64,000 bases of DNA from Pyxidicoccus xibeiensis. Lineage in GTDB: Bacteria; Myxococcota; Myxococcia; Myxococcales; Myxococcaceae. The stretch spans positions 806,001-870,000 of the forward strand of contig NZ_JAJVKV010000005.1 of the NCBI RefSeq assembly GCF_024198175.1, in the 5' to 3' direction. Every line of letters starts with the position of its first letter. Positions within the stretch are counted from its first letter, which is position 1. A model generated the notes under the pieces. The model was not told the DNA's origin and made no database searches. It saw only the letters and a list, made by a program, of their open reading frames with translations. A program made the translations under genes and the position numbers. Below are positions 42,737 through 52,769 of this stretch, one piece after another.

Positions 42737-44048
42737 CGGCCGCCAGGAGCGGAGCCTCCGGCGCCGGCAGCCCGGGGGCCTCCGCCACCACGCGCTCCAG
42801 GGCCTTCAGGCCCTTGCGCTGGCCCACCGCCACCACCGTGAGGTTCTCCCGGTGGAAGTAGCGCCGGGCCACCTCTCGCACGCGCGCGGCGGACTGCGCA
42901 TCCACCAGGTCCGCGCGGTGGCTGAAGGACTCGGCCGCGTCGAACAGCTCGTTGACGCCGAACCAGCCGGACAGCTCCCCCGGCGAGTCCTGCGCGAACT
43001 CCAGCAGCATGCGGTGGCGGCGCTTGGCGCGGGACAGCTCCTCCTCGCCCACCTCCGTGTCGCAGAGGGTGCCCAGCACGCGAAACATCTCCTCCACCAC
43101 CTGCGCGGCCTTCTCGGGCGCGCTGGCCGCTTCAATCTCGAAGAGGCCGGAGTCGTGGTAGGCGTCAATCGACGCGTGGACGGAGTAGGCCAGCCCGCGC
43201 TTCTCCACGATTTCGAAGGGCAGCCGCGAGGACAGGCCGTCATCCAGCAGGCGCCGGAGAATCTGGAGGGCGGGGTGGTCCTCGTGCCGGTCCGGCACGG
43301 TGCGGAAGTTGAGGCGGAACTCCGTCTGCGACTCGTCGTGCGCGACGAAGTGCAGCCGGGGGCCGGGCAGGCCGAAGGGCGGAGGCGTCTCCGTGCTGAC
43401 GGGGCCGCGAGGCAGGCCGGCGAAGGCCCGCTCGGTCAGCTCCAGCACCTCCTGCCGGTTCACCCGGCCGGCGGCCGTCACCACCAGGTTGCCCGTCACG
43501 TAGTGCTTCGCGAAGTGCTCCAGCACCTGGGCGTGGGTGAGGGCGGAGACGGACTCGCGCGTGCCGGCAATCTTCAGCGCCAGCGGGTGGCCGGGGAACA
43601 TCAGGTGCTTGGACAGGTTGTCCAGGTCGATGTCGCGGCCCTTCTCGTCCACCTCGTCCAGCATCTCCTCGAGGATGATCTGCCGCTCCACCTCCATGTC
43701 CGTGAGGCGGGGGCGGGTGAGCATGTCGCCGATGATGTCCATGCCCACGCGCAGGTGCGAGGGATGGAGGGGCGTGTAGTAGTAGCCGTGGTCCCGGGTG
43801 GTGACGCCGTTGAGGTTGCCGCCAACCTCTTCCACGGCCGCGTTCATCTTCACGGTGTCCGGCCAGTGGGCACTGCCCCGGAAGAAGAGGTGCTCCAGGT
43901 AATGGCTGACGCCGTTGTTGTCGGGCGTCTCGTGACGACTGCCCGTCCGCACGTAGATGGCGAGCAGGGCGGTGTGGAGGTGGGGCGTCTCGACGGTGAC
44001 GACGCGCAGCCCCGAGGGCAGCACGTCCCGGAACGAATTGAAGCTCAT
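42717..44048 (-). CDS. M16-family zinc metallopeptidase
   Basis: A 443-residue protein of the processing-peptidase/insulinase family. The inverted zinc motif HxxEH is present as HYLEH (residues 49-53), and the third ligand is expected in LEEMLDE (about residues 126-132). It comprises the usual two homologous halves, and the C-terminal half keeps the Arg and Tyr of the family (GLSSRLPFEIVEKRGLAYSV). No signal peptide is seen, so it is likely cytosolic. Its ATG overlaps the stop of the upstream histidine kinase gene (ATGA), which indicates coupled translation. Confidence 0.92.
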   Translation of the reverse strand: MSFNSFRDVLPSGLRVVTVETPHLHTALLAIYVRTGSRHETPDNNGVSHYLEHLFFRGSAHWPDTVKMNAAVEEVGGNLNGVTTRDHGYYYTPLHPSHLRVGMDIIGDMLTRPRLTDMEVERQIILEEMLDEVDEKGRDIDLDNLSKHLMFPGHPLALKIAGTRESVSALTHAQVLEHFAKHYVTGNLVVTAAGRVNRQEVLELTERAFAGLPRGPVSTETPPPFGLPGPRLHFVAHDESQTEFRLNFRTVPDRHEDHPALQILRRLLDDGLSSRLPFEIVEKRGLAYSVHASIDAYHDSGLFEIEAASAPEKAAQVVEEMFRVLGTLCDTEVGEEELSRAKRRHRMLLEFAQDSPGELSGWFGVNELFDAAESFSHRADLVDAQSAARVREVARRYFHRENLTVVAVGQRKGLKALERVVAEAPGLPAPEAPLLAAVSGRRG

Positions 44049-45586
44049 GCGCGAGGAAGCCTTAACACGAAGGCCGTTCCCTGGCCGGGAATACTCTGGC
44101 AGGAGAGCGAGCCCCCGTGGGCCTGGAGGATCTGCTGGCTCACGGCGAGTCCCAGGCCGGTGCCACCCTCCTTGGTGGTGAAGAAGGGCTCGAACAGATG
44201 TCGGCGGACCTCCTCCGTCATCCCCTGTCCGGTGTCCTTCACGGTGACTTCCACCACCCCGTCCTGGGGGGTGGTGGCCACGGTGAGCCTGCCGCCGCCG
44301 GGCATGGCCTCGCGGCTGTTGCGCAGCAGGTTGAGGAAGACCTGCCGGAGCTGGCCCTCGTCGGCGAGCACGGCCGGGGTGTCCTTGGCGAAGTCGCGCG
44401 CGACTTCGACTCCGGCGCGCTCCAGCTCCTCGCGGGTGAAGTCCAGCACGCCGTCCAGCACGGCGGTGACGTCGCACGGGTCCAGGTCCGGCCGGGGCGG
44501 GCGGGCCATGCGCAGGTACTGCTCGGTGACGTCGGCCAGCCGGTCCACCTCGCGGGTGACGGCGGAGAGCAGCTCCCTCACCTCGCCGGAGTCCTCCTCG
44601 GACGCGAAGCTGGCGCGCTCCAGCCCGTCCTGGAGCAGCTCCACGTTGAGGCCGATGGAGGACAGCGGGTTGCGCACCTCGTGGACGATTTGGGCGGAGA
44701 TGCGGCCCACGGCGGCCAGCTGCTCGGCGCGCATCAGGGCCTCCGCCTGGGCCTTGAGCTGGGCCTCGCGGGCCTGGAGCGAGCGGGCCATCTGGTCGAA
44801 CTCGCGGGCGAGCACGGCCACCTCGTCGTCGCCGCGCACGCCCAGCTGGGCGTTGTAGTCACCGCGGCCGATGCGCGACACGCCCTCGATGAGGGTGCGC
44901 ACCGGGCGCAGCGTGCGGGCGGACCACGCGGTGGCGCCCAGGCCCACGACGATGGCCAGCACGGAGAAGCTGATGATGGCCAGGCCCGTGCGGCGCTCGC
45001 GCTCCTCGGCGCCGTCCACGCGCTCGCGGATGCGGTTGGCCAGGGCCGCGCGCAGCACGCGCAGCTCGCGGCCGATGGACATCTCCATCTGGCGCAGCTC
45101 GGTGGCGGCGCGGGCCACCTGCTCCCGGTCGGGGGACTCGGAGGAGAGGGCGGTGAAGACGGCCTCGGCGGCGCGGCCGTAGTCGCGGTAGCGGGAGTGA
45201 ATCTCGCCGAAGCGGTGCTCCAGCCCGCGGATGAAGGGCACCTCGCTGTCCGGGGCGAAGGTGAGCACCTCGCGCGCCTTGGCCTGGGCGGAGGTGAGCC
45301 GCTGGGACATGAGGGGCGGGAAGTACAGGCGGGCCAGGCGGATGAAGGCGCGGCGCGCCTCCACGTTGCCTTCCTCCAGCAGCCGCTCGGTGTCCTTCTC
45401 CTGGGTGGTGTGGAAGGTCTCCAGCTCCGCCGCGTCCTGCGACAGCTGGAGGTAGCCCTGGCTGACCAGACGGATCTCCAGGCGGTTGCGGTGGAGCTCC
45501 GTCACGCTGAACAGGGACACCAGTCCGAACGTGACGAGCACCACCGCGTAGCCCAGGAAGATGCGGGTGGCCAGGGAGAGCTTCAC
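44045..45586 (-). CDS. Membrane sensor histidine kinase
   Basis: A 513-residue sensor. There is a transmembrane helix at residues about 8-28, a periplasmic helical sensor region (about 30-195) and a second membrane helix (about 200-222). A HAMP domain follows (ARTLRPVRTLIEGVSRIGRGDY), then a HisKA domain with the phospho-His in AQIVHEVRNPLSS (near residue 300). The HATPase domain has N (NLLRNSREA), G1 (DTGQGM), F and G2 (GGTGLGLAVSQ) boxes. All key residues are present, so it should autophosphorylate. No response regulator is adjacent; its partner is coded elsewhere. It is translationally coupled to the M16 peptidase. Confidence 0.93.
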   Translation of the reverse strand: MKLSLATRIFLGYAVVLVTFGLVSLFSVTELHRNRLEIRLVSQGYLQLSQDAAELETFHTTQEKDTERLLEEGNVEARRAFIRLARLYFPPLMSQRLTSAQAKAREVLTFAPDSEVPFIRGLEHRFGEIHSRYRDYGRAAEAVFTALSSESPDREQVARAATELRQMEMSIGRELRVLRAALANRIRERVDGAEERERRTGLAIISFSVLAIVVGLGATAWSARTLRPVRTLIEGVSRIGRGDYNAQLGVRGDDEVAVLAREFDQMARSLQAREAQLKAQAEALMRAEQLAAVGRISAQIVHEVRNPLSSIGLNVELLQDGLERASFASEEDSGEVRELLSAVTREVDRLADVTEQYLRMARPPRPDLDPCDVTAVLDGVLDFTREELERAGVEVARDFAKDTPAVLADEGQLRQVFLNLLRNSREAMPGGGRLTVATTPQDGVVEVTVKDTGQGMTEEVRRHLFEPFFTTKEGGTGLGLAVSQQILQAHGGSLSCQSIPGQGTAFVLRLPRA

Positions 45587-45759
45587 GGGGTGTCATCGCT
45601 ACGCGGACCGGGGCCCGAGCGCAAGTCCCCAGGCAGCCGAGCTGCCATTCCGGCCGTCCCGGCGACCGCCCCCGGGAGGCGGCTTGGGCCGGCGCTGCAT
45701 GGTTAGCCTTGTCTCACAGGCTCATGCGGCGGGCGCCCGCTCCCCATGGCGGGCTTTTC

Positions 45760-48700
45760 ATGACGACGCGCGGTTCCTCCATCACCGTCACCGAGACACT
45801 CCACGAGGGCGAGGGCACACTGCTGCTGCGAGGCCTGCGGACGGGGGATGGCTGCCCGGTGCTGCTCCGGGTGTTGGACCCGGGCCGGAGCCGCTCGAAG
45901 GACCTGGAGCGGCTGAAGAACGAGAATGCGATTGGCAGGACGCCCGGTCTCCAGACCGTCCTCCAGCCGCTCTCCCTCGAGACGTACCAGGGCATGACGG
46001 CGCTGGTGATGGAGGACTTCGGGGGCCAGCCGCTGGACCAGCTCCTCGGTGCCCCCATGGCTCCGGGACGCTTCCTCGAGCTGGCGCTCCCCATCGTGGT
46101 GGCGGTGTCGGAGCTGCACGAGCGGGACGTCATCCACAAGGACCTCAAGCCGCAGAACATCTTCATCCATGCGGCCACCGGCGAGGTGAAGCTCACCGGC
46201 CTCGGGCTGGCCTCGCGCCTGCCCCGCGAGCACCTCGCCGCGGAGAGTCCGAGCCTCATCGAGGGCTCCCTGCCGTACCTGGCGCCGGAGCAGACGGGGC
46301 GGATGAACCGGGCCATCGACAGCCGGGCCGACCTCTACGCGCTCGGCGTCACCTTCTACGAGATGCTCACGGGGCGCCTGCCCTTCGAGGCGCGGGACGC
46401 GCTCGAGTGGGTGCACTGCCATGTCGCCCGCGCGCCGGTGCCGCCCTCCGCGCTGGTTCCGGAGCTGCCGGCGGTCCTCTCGGCCATCGTCCTCAAGCTC
46501 CTGGCGAAGATGGCGGAGGACCGCTACCAGACGGCCCGGGGGCTGCGGCACGACCTGGAGCGGTGCCTGGCCGACTGGCGGGCCCGGGGCCGGCTGGAGT
46601 CCTTCCCGCTGGCCACGCAGGACGTGTCGGGCCGCTTCGAGATTCCCCAGAAGCTCTATGGCCGCGAGGCCGAGCGGGCCGCGCTGCTGGCCGCGTTCGA
46701 GCGGGTGGTGGACACGGGCAGCCCCGAGCTCGTCCTCGTCTCCGGCTACTCCGGCATCGGCAAGTCGATGCTGGTCCACGAGCTGCACAAGCCCATCGTC
46801 CGTGAGCGGGGCTTCTTCATCTCGGGGAAGTTCGACCCGCACCAGCGCGACATTCCATACTCCACCCTCGTCCAGGCCTTCCGGGAGCTGGTGCTGGATG
46901 TCCTCGCGCGGGGCGAGGAGCGCATCGCCGTCTTCCGGCAGCGCCTGCTCGACGCGCTCGGCGTCAACGCCCGGCTCATCCTGGAGGTCCTCCCCTCGGT
47001 GGAGCTGATTGTCGGGCCGCAACCGCCAGCGCCCGAGCTGCCGCCCGCGGAGGCGCAGCACCGCTTCCGCCTGGTGTGGCGGCGCTTCATCGGGGTGTTC
47101 TCCCGGAAGGAGCATCCCCTCGCGCTCTTCCTCGACGACCTCCAGTGGGCCGACTCGGCGAGCCTCGCGCTGCTCCAAGACGTGATGACCGATGCGGAGA
47201 CGCGCTCCCTCCTCGTCATCGGCGCGTATCGCGACAACGAGGTGCCCGCCACCCACCCGCTCATGCTGGCGCTGGACCGGGTCCGGAAGGAGGGCGTGCG
47301 CGTCAGTGACATCGTGCTCGGTCCGCTCTCGCGCGAGCACCTGGTCACCCTCGTGAGCGAGACGCTGCACTGCGGCCGCCGGGCCGCCGGGCCGCTCGCG
47401 GACCTCGTGCACGAGAAGACGGCGGGCAACCCCTTCTTCGCGCTCCAGTTCCTGGAGGCACTCCACGACGAGCAGTTGATTGCGTTCGACCGGCGCGCTG
47501 GTGTCTTCCGCTGGGACATGGGGCGGATTCGCGCCAAGGGCTTCACCGACAACGTCGTCTCGCTGATGGTCGGCAAGCTGGCGCGGCTGCCCGCCAGCAC
47601 CCGGGATGCGCTGACGCAGCTGGCCTGCCTGGGCAGCACCGCGGAGGTGGCCCTCCTCATGATGCTTCATGGCTGCTCCGAGGAGGTGGCCCACGAGGAG
47701 CTGTGGGATGCCGTGCGCGCGGGGCTCGTCTTCCGCACGGACGGCACGTACAAGTTCCTCCATGACCGCATCCAGGAGGCGGCGTACTCGCTCATCCCCG
47801 AGGGGACCTGGGCGGCGGTGCACCTGCGCATCGGCAGGCTCCTCTCGTCGCGCACGGCGCCGGAGCAGCTGGAGGAGAAGGTCTTCGACATCGTCAACCA
47901 GCTGGACCGCGGGGCCGCGCTGCTCACGTCGCGCGAGGAGCGCGAGCGCGTGGCCGAGCTCAACCTCATCGCGGGCAGGCGGGCCCGGCGGTCGGCGGCC
48001 TATGCCTCGGCGCTGAAGTACCTCGCGGCCGGCGCGGAGCTGTTGCCGGAGGACAGCTGGGAGCGGCGGTACGCGCTGACCTTCGAGCTCCAGTTCCACC
48101 GCGCCGAGTGCGAGTACCTGACGGGCGAGCTGGGGGCGGCGAAGGAGCGGCTGGAGCTGCTGTCGCGGCGCGCGGCGAACCTCGTCGACGTGGCCGCCGT
48201 CACCTGCGCGCGCGTGGCCCTGTACACGACGCTGGACCGGAGCGACCAGGGAGTCGAGGTGTGTCTCGACTACCTCCGGCGGGTGGGCATCACCTGGTCG
48301 CCACACCCGGCGGAAGAGGAGGTCCAGCGGGAGCACGAGCGCATCTGGCGGCAGCTCGGCAGCCGCTCCATCGAGGAGCTGGTCGACCTGCCGCGGATGA
48401 CCGACCCGGTGCACCGCGCGACGATGGACGTCCTGACGTCCGCGCAGTCTCCGGCGCTGTTCACCGACAAGAACCTGCTCGGGCTCGTCGTCTGCCGCAT
48501 GGCGAACCTCAGCCTGGAGCACGGCAACAGCGACGCCTCCTGCCTGGCCTACGTCTGGCTCGGGATGCTGCTGGGGCCGTTCTTCGGCGACTTCCAGCGG
48601 GGCTACCGCTTCGGCAAGCTGGGCTTCGACCTGCTGGAGAGCCGGGGGCCGCAGCGGCTCAAGGCGCGCGTCTACCTGGGCTTCGGGCATCGGGTCAGCC

Positions 48701-51456
48701 CCTGGACGCGCCACCTGCGCACCAGCCCCGACCTGCTGCGGCGGGGCTTCGAGGCGGCGCAGGAGACGGGCGACCTCACCTATGCCGCCTACACCCTCAA
48801 CTGCCTCGTCACGCTGCTGCTCGCGCGGGGAGACCCGCTCGCGGAGGTGCAGCGGGAGGCCGAGGGCGCGCTGGAGTTCGCGCGCAGGGCGAGGTTCGGG
48901 CTCATCGTCGACATCGTCACCGGACAGCTCCGGTTCATCCGGACGCTCCGGGGGCTGCTGCCCGACTTCGCGTCCTTCAACGACGCCTGGTTCGACGAGG
49001 CCCGCTTCGAGCAGCACCTGGAGGGGGATGCCCGGCTGGCGATAGCGACGTGCTGGTACTACGTCCGCAAGCTGCAGGCGCGGCTGTACGCGGGTGACAC
49101 CGCGGGGGCCGTGGTGGCGGCGGAGAAGGCGGAGCGGCTGCTCTGGTCGTCCACCTCCTTCTTCGAGGTCGCCGAGTACCACTTCCATGCCGCGCTCGCG
49201 CGGGCGGCGCACCATGCGGTGGCGCCCGTCGAGGAGCGGCCGCGCCACCTGGCCGCGCTCACCGCCCACCACCGGCAGCTGGTGTCCTGGGCGAAGAACT
49301 GCCCGGAGAACTTCGGGCACCGCGCGGCGCTGGTGGCCGCGGAGCTGGCCCGGCTCGAAGGCCGGGACCTGGACGCCGAGCGCTACTACGAGGAGGCCAT
49401 CCGCCAGGCGGGTGAGCAGGGCTTCGTCCAGGACGAGGCGCTGGCCTACGAGCTCGCGGCCCGGGCCTGGCGTGCTCGCGGCCGCGAGCTGATTGCCGGC
49501 ACCTACCTGCGCGAGGCGCGCGCCCGCTATCTGCGGTGGGGCGCCGACGGCAAGGTGCGCCAGCTCGACGCGAGCGGCCCCCGGATGCGGGAGCCCCAGG
49601 CGCTCGCGCCCACCGCCACCCTCGCCGTGCGCTCCGAGCAGCTCGATTTGCTCGCGGTGGCCAAGGCCTCGCTGACGCTCTCCAGCGAGCTGGAGTACGA
49701 CAGGCTGGTCCGCACGCTGCTCTCGGTGGTCCTGGAGCAGGGCGGGGCGCAGCGCGCCGTCTTCATCCTCTGCGACGCGGGGCGGCTCTCCATCGAAGCG
49801 GAGGCCACCCTCGGTGAGCGGGAGGCCGTGGTGAGCCTGCATGGCTCCGCGCCCGTGGAGGACTCGCCGCACGTCCCCGTGTCGGTCCTCCGCTACGTGC
49901 AGCGGACGAAGCAGCACGTCATCCTCGCGGATGCCGCCTCCGCCGCGGGCCGGTTCTCCGGAGACGACTACTTCGCACGGACCAGTCTTCACTCCGTCCT
50001 CTGCATGCCCATCCTGCGGCAGGCCGAGACGGTGGGGCTGCTCTACCTGGAGAACGGCCTGCTCGTGGGCGCCTTCACGGCCGAGCGACTCGTGGCCCTG
50101 GAGCTGCTCGCCACGCAGGCGGCCATCTCGCTGGAGAAGGTGGTGCTCCTGGGCAAGGAGCAGGCCGCACGCGCGGAGGCGGAGGCCGCGGAGCGCCGCG
50201 CGGCGTTCCTCGCCGAGTCGGGGGCGCTGCTGTCGGAGTCACTCGACTATGCCGATACGCTGGTCCGCCTCGGTCACCTGTGCGTGCGCTCCCTGGCGGA
50301 CTGGTGTGTCATCGACGTCGTGGAGGGGGAGGTCATCCAGCGCATCTCCGGGGCGCATCACGACCCGGCGAAGGAGCCGCTGCTGGAGGAGCTCCGGAAG
50401 CGCTACCCGCCACGCCTGGACTCGCGCCACCCGGCGGCACGGGTGCTGCGAGAGGGCGTGCCGCTGCTGTTCGCCGAGTTCTCCGACGCCGACACGCGGC
50501 GCAACTGTGAAGACGAGGAGCACGCCCGGCTCATCCTGGGGCTCGGAATCCGGAGCCTCATCGTGGTGCCGCTCGTGGCGCGAGGGCAGACGCTCGGGGC
50601 GCTGAGCCTCGTCTCGTCCGCACCGGGACGCCGCTATGGGGCCGCGGACCTCCAGCTGGCGCGGGAGGTGGCACGGCGGGCGGCGGTGGCCATCGACAAT
50701 GCGCGGCTCTACCGGAAGACGCAGGAGGCCATCCAGGTGCGGGACGAGTTCCTGTCGGTTGCCTCGCACGAGCTCAACACGCCGATGACGTCGCTCACCC
50801 TGGCACTGCAGTCCATGGCCCGCGTCCTCCAGTCCGGTCGTGCCATCGACCCGCAGCTGTTGGGCAGGCTGGTCGAGCGGGCCCTGCGTCAGGGCGCGCG
50901 CCTGCGGCGGCTGAACAGGGACCTGCTGGATGTGACGCGGGTCCATGCGCGGTGGCTCCCGCTGGACCTGGACGACGTGGAGCTCGGCGGTGTCGTCCGG
51001 GAGGTGCTGGAGGCGCTCTCGCTGGACCTGTCGAGGGCGGGCTGCACCGTCCTGGTGAGGGAAGGGGGCCGGGTCGTCGGACGCTGGGACCGCGACCGCA
51101 TCGTGCAGATCCTCACCAGCCTGCTCTCCAATGCCATCAAGTTTGGAGCGGGCCGCCCCATCGAGGTCTCTTTCGGAGCGGAGGCTGGACTCGCGCGAGT
51201 CTCCGTCCGGGACCAGGGGATTGGCATCGACCCGGCACGGCGCGAGCGCATCTTCGAGCGCTTCGAGCGCGCCGTGTCCGACAAGCACTACGGAGGGCTG
51301 GGGCTGGGCCTCTACCTCAGCCGCCGACTCGCGGAGGCGCATGGAGGCACCATCCGCCTCCAGAGCGAGCCCGGGACCGGCTCCACGTTCACCCTGGAGC
51401 TGCCCTGCGCCGGTCCCTCCGCCACTGTCGCCGAGGACGCGCATTACGAAATCTAG
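45760..51456 (+). CDS. Trifunctional protein: pseudokinase, AAA ATPase, GAF and sensor histidine kinase
   Basis: About 1898 residues. It begins with a Ser/Thr-kinase-like domain (about residues 10-275) that keeps HKDLKPQN but has Arg for the ATP-binding Lys (VLLRVL) and TGLG where kinases have DFG. An AAA-type ATPase follows (Walker A SGYSGIGKS, about 328-336; LFLDDLQWAD Walker B), then a long helical TPR-like region and two GAF-like domains (about 1310-1650). The end is a HisKA domain (ASHELNTPM, about 1667) and a HATPase domain (DQGIGID, GGLGLGLYLS). This architecture is a known family abundant in cyanobacteria and myxobacteria. ATG 45760 is the chosen start; ATG 45724 is possible. Confidence 0.88.
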   Translation: MTTRGSSITVTETLHEGEGTLLLRGLRTGDGCPVLLRVLDPGRSRSKDLERLKNENAIGRTPGLQTVLQPLSLETYQGMTALVMEDFGGQPLDQLLGAPMAPGRFLELALPIVVAVSELHERDVIHKDLKPQNIFIHAATGEVKLTGLGLASRLPREHLAAESPSLIEGSLPYLAPEQTGRMNRAIDSRADLYALGVTFYEMLTGRLPFEARDALEWVHCHVARAPVPPSALVPELPAVLSAIVLKLLAKMAEDRYQTARGLRHDLERCLADWRARGRLESFPLATQDVSGRFEIPQKLYGREAERAALLAAFERVVDTGSPELVLVSGYSGIGKSMLVHELHKPIVRERGFFISGKFDPHQRDIPYSTLVQAFRELVLDVLARGEERIAVFRQRLLDALGVNARLILEVLPSVELIVGPQPPAPELPPAEAQHRFRLVWRRFIGVFSRKEHPLALFLDDLQWADSASLALLQDVMTDAETRSLLVIGAYRDNEVPATHPLMLALDRVRKEGVRVSDIVLGPLSREHLVTLVSETLHCGRRAAGPLADLVHEKTAGNPFFALQFLEALHDEQLIAFDRRAGVFRWDMGRIRAKGFTDNVVSLMVGKLARLPASTRDALTQLACLGSTAEVALLMMLHGCSEEVAHEELWDAVRAGLVFRTDGTYKFLHDRIQEAAYSLIPEGTWAAVHLRIGRLLSSRTAPEQLEEKVFDIVNQLDRGAALLTSREERERVAELNLIAGRRARRSAAYASALKYLAAGAELLPEDSWERRYALTFELQFHRAECEYLTGELGAAKERLELLSRRAANLVDVAAVTCARVALYTTLDRSDQGVEVCLDYLRRVGITWSPHPAEEEVQREHERIWRQLGSRSIEELVDLPRMTDPVHRATMDVLTSAQSPALFTDKNLLGLVVCRMANLSLEHGNSDASCLAYVWLGMLLGPFFGDFQRGYRFGKLGFDLLESRGPQRLKARVYLGFGHRVSPWTRHLRTSPDLLRRGFEAAQETGDLTYAAYTLNCLVTLLLARGDPLAEVQREAEGALEFARRARFGLIVDIVTGQLRFIRTLRGLLPDFASFNDAWFDEARFEQHLEGDARLAIATCWYYVRKLQARLYAGDTAGAVVAAEKAERLLWSSTSFFEVAEYHFHAALARAAHHAVAPVEERPRHLAALTAHHRQLVSWAKNCPENFGHRAALVAAELARLEGRDLDAERYYEEAIRQAGEQGFVQDEALAYELAARAWRARGRELIAGTYLREARARYLRWGADGKVRQLDASGPRMREPQALAPTATLAVRSEQLDLLAVAKASLTLSSELEYDRLVRTLLSVVLEQGGAQRAVFILCDAGRLSIEAEATLGEREAVVSLHGSAPVEDSPHVPVSVLRYVQRTKQHVILADAASAAGRFSGDDYFARTSLHSVLCMPILRQAETVGLLYLENGLLVGAFTAERLVALELLATQAAISLEKVVLLGKEQAARAEAEAAERRAAFLAESGALLSESLDYADTLVRLGHLCVRSLADWCVIDVVEGEVIQRISGAHHDPAKEPLLEELRKRYPPRLDSRHPAARVLREGVPLLFAEFSDADTRRNCEDEEHARLILGLGIRSLIVVPLVARGQTLGALSLVSSAPGRRYGAADLQLAREVARRAAVAIDNARLYRKTQEAIQVRDEFLSVASHELNTPMTSLTLALQSMARVLQSGRAIDPQLLGRLVERALRQGARLRRLNRDLLDVTRVHARWLPLDLDDVELGGVVREVLEALSLDLSRAGCTVLVREGGRVVGRWDRDRIVQILTSLLSNAIKFGAGRPIEVSFGAEAGLARVSVRDQGIGIDPARRERIFERFERAVSDKHYGGLGLGLYLSRRLAEAHGGTIRLQSEPGTGSTFTLELPCAGPSATVAEDAHYEI

Positions 51457-51602
51457 CGCGCGCGCCGACCGGGTCCTCCGATGGGTTGTGTGTCTTCTCG
51501 AGGTGGATGAGGGCAAACCGGTCCTCGCGAATGCACTCCTCCGCTGAGGACCGGCTCCCTTTCCCCATCCCTCACGCCCGAGCCGTCCGACTGGAGCAGG
51601 TT

Positions 51603-52210
51603 GAATCCCGCTCTGACCGCCGTGCTGCCCCGACCTACCCGCCGCCCGTTCCGCTGTGCTGCCCCTTGCTGCTTGTGCTGCTTGTGCTGCCCCGACCTAC
51701 CCGCCGCCCGTACCGCCCCGTGCTGCCGTGCTACCCCGCCCAACCAACCCGCCCGTACCGCTGTGCTGCCCCGTACCGCCCCGTGCTGCCGTGCTGCCCC
51801 GTCCAACCCGCCGCCCGTACTGCTGCGCTGCCCCGTACCGCCCCGTACCGCCCCGTGTTGCCGTGCTGCCCCGTCCAACCCGCCGCCCGTACTGCTGTGC
51901 TGCTCCGTACCGCCTCGTGTTGCCGTGCTGCCCGGTACCGCCCCGTGTTGCCGTGCTGCCCCGTCTGCCCCGCCGCCCCGTGCTGCCCCGTCCGCCCCGC
52001 CGCCCTGTGCTGCTGTGCTGCCCCGTGCTGCCCGCCCCACCCGCCGCCGCCCGTACCGCCCCGCCCAACCCGCCGCCCTGTGCTGCTGTGCTGCCCCGTG
52101 CTGCCCGCCCCACCCGCCGCCGCCCGTACCGCCCCGCCCAACCCGCCGCCCGTGCTGCCCGCCCGACCCGCCCCGACCGCCGTACCGCCCCGTGCTGCCC
52201 GGGCCACCCC
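51603..52210. repeat. C-rich tandem repeat region with very few A residues
   Basis: About 600 bp built from variants of CCGTGCTGCC, CCGTACCGCC and CCAACCCGCCGCC. It includes a perfect or near-perfect 73-bp direct duplication (about 51999-52071 and 52072-52145). The plus strand is strongly C/T-biased on one strand. All six frames are open only because stop codons on either strand need an A on the plus strand, and A is rare here. I see no ribosome-binding site and no protein family. The flanks 51457-51602 and 52211-52363 contain no recognisable gene. Confidence 0.75.
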
Positions 52211-52363
52211 ATAGCAGGGCGCGTGCCGAACGCTGCGCATGACAGAAGCCAAGCAGTTACAGGGACTTGGGGACAGGTCTTCCGTCCGCGGCTGATCGAT
52301 CCCGGTAAGAAGTCGGGTGAGGCCCGGAGGAATACCAAGCAGGCATCCAGTCGTTGAGCAGGG

Positions 52364-52738
52364 ATGCCCATCAAGACCAAGCGCTGGTGTGTGCCTTCGG
52401 AGCCTGATGACGGCTTCCGGGTCCTGGTCTGCCGATACCGGCCGCGGGGCCTGCCCAAGGCCAAGGAGACCTGGGACGTGTGGATGAGCGACCTGGCGCC
52501 CAGCCCGGACCTCTTCGACGCCTTCTACGGGAAGAGCCAGACGCCCATCACACTCGACGTCTACCGCGAGCGGTACATCCAGGAGATGCAGGCCCAGCAG
52601 GAGAAGATCTCCGCGCTCGCGGCCCGCGTGGACCGCGGCGAGACGGTGACGCTGCTCTGCTCGAAGGACTGCATCCTCGAACAGGTCTGTCACCGCACGC
52701 TGCTCGCCGGGCTCATCGAGAAGGCCCGGCACGCGTAG
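52364..52738 (+). CDS. DUF488 family protein
   Basis: A 124-residue protein matching DUF488, whose function is unknown. The family's pattern is visible in VCRYRPRGLPKAKETWDVWM and in the following DLAPSPDLFDAFYG. The C-terminal part, TVTLLCSKDCILEQVCHRTLLAGLI, corresponds to the family's conserved Cys-x-x-x and His region. Start ATG 52364 is preceded by a weak GAGCAGGG site. It is convergent with the RND pump gene, and a strong hairpin lies between the two. Confidence 0.85.
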   Translation: MPIKTKRWCVPSEPDDGFRVLVCRYRPRGLPKAKETWDVWMSDLAPSPDLFDAFYGKSQTPITLDVYRERYIQEMQAQQEKISALAARVDRGETVTLLCSKDCILEQVCHRTLLAGLIEKARHA

Positions 52739-52763
52739 GGGCCCTGGTGGAGTCCAGGGCCCC
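52738..52763. terminator. Bidirectional hairpin terminator between convergent genes
   Basis: A perfect 10-bp stem (GGGGCCCTGG with CCAGGGCCCC) closes a 6-base loop. It starts in the DUF488 stop codon and ends 6 bases before the end of the RND pump gene. There is no clear U-tract on either side. Confidence 0.7.
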
Positions 52764-52769
52764 CGCGCT

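Noticed and set aside
45703-49992. A 1429-residue open frame antisense to the trifunctional kinase
   Set aside because: Shadow of a GC-rich gene on the other strand; no signal, motif or ribosome-binding site.
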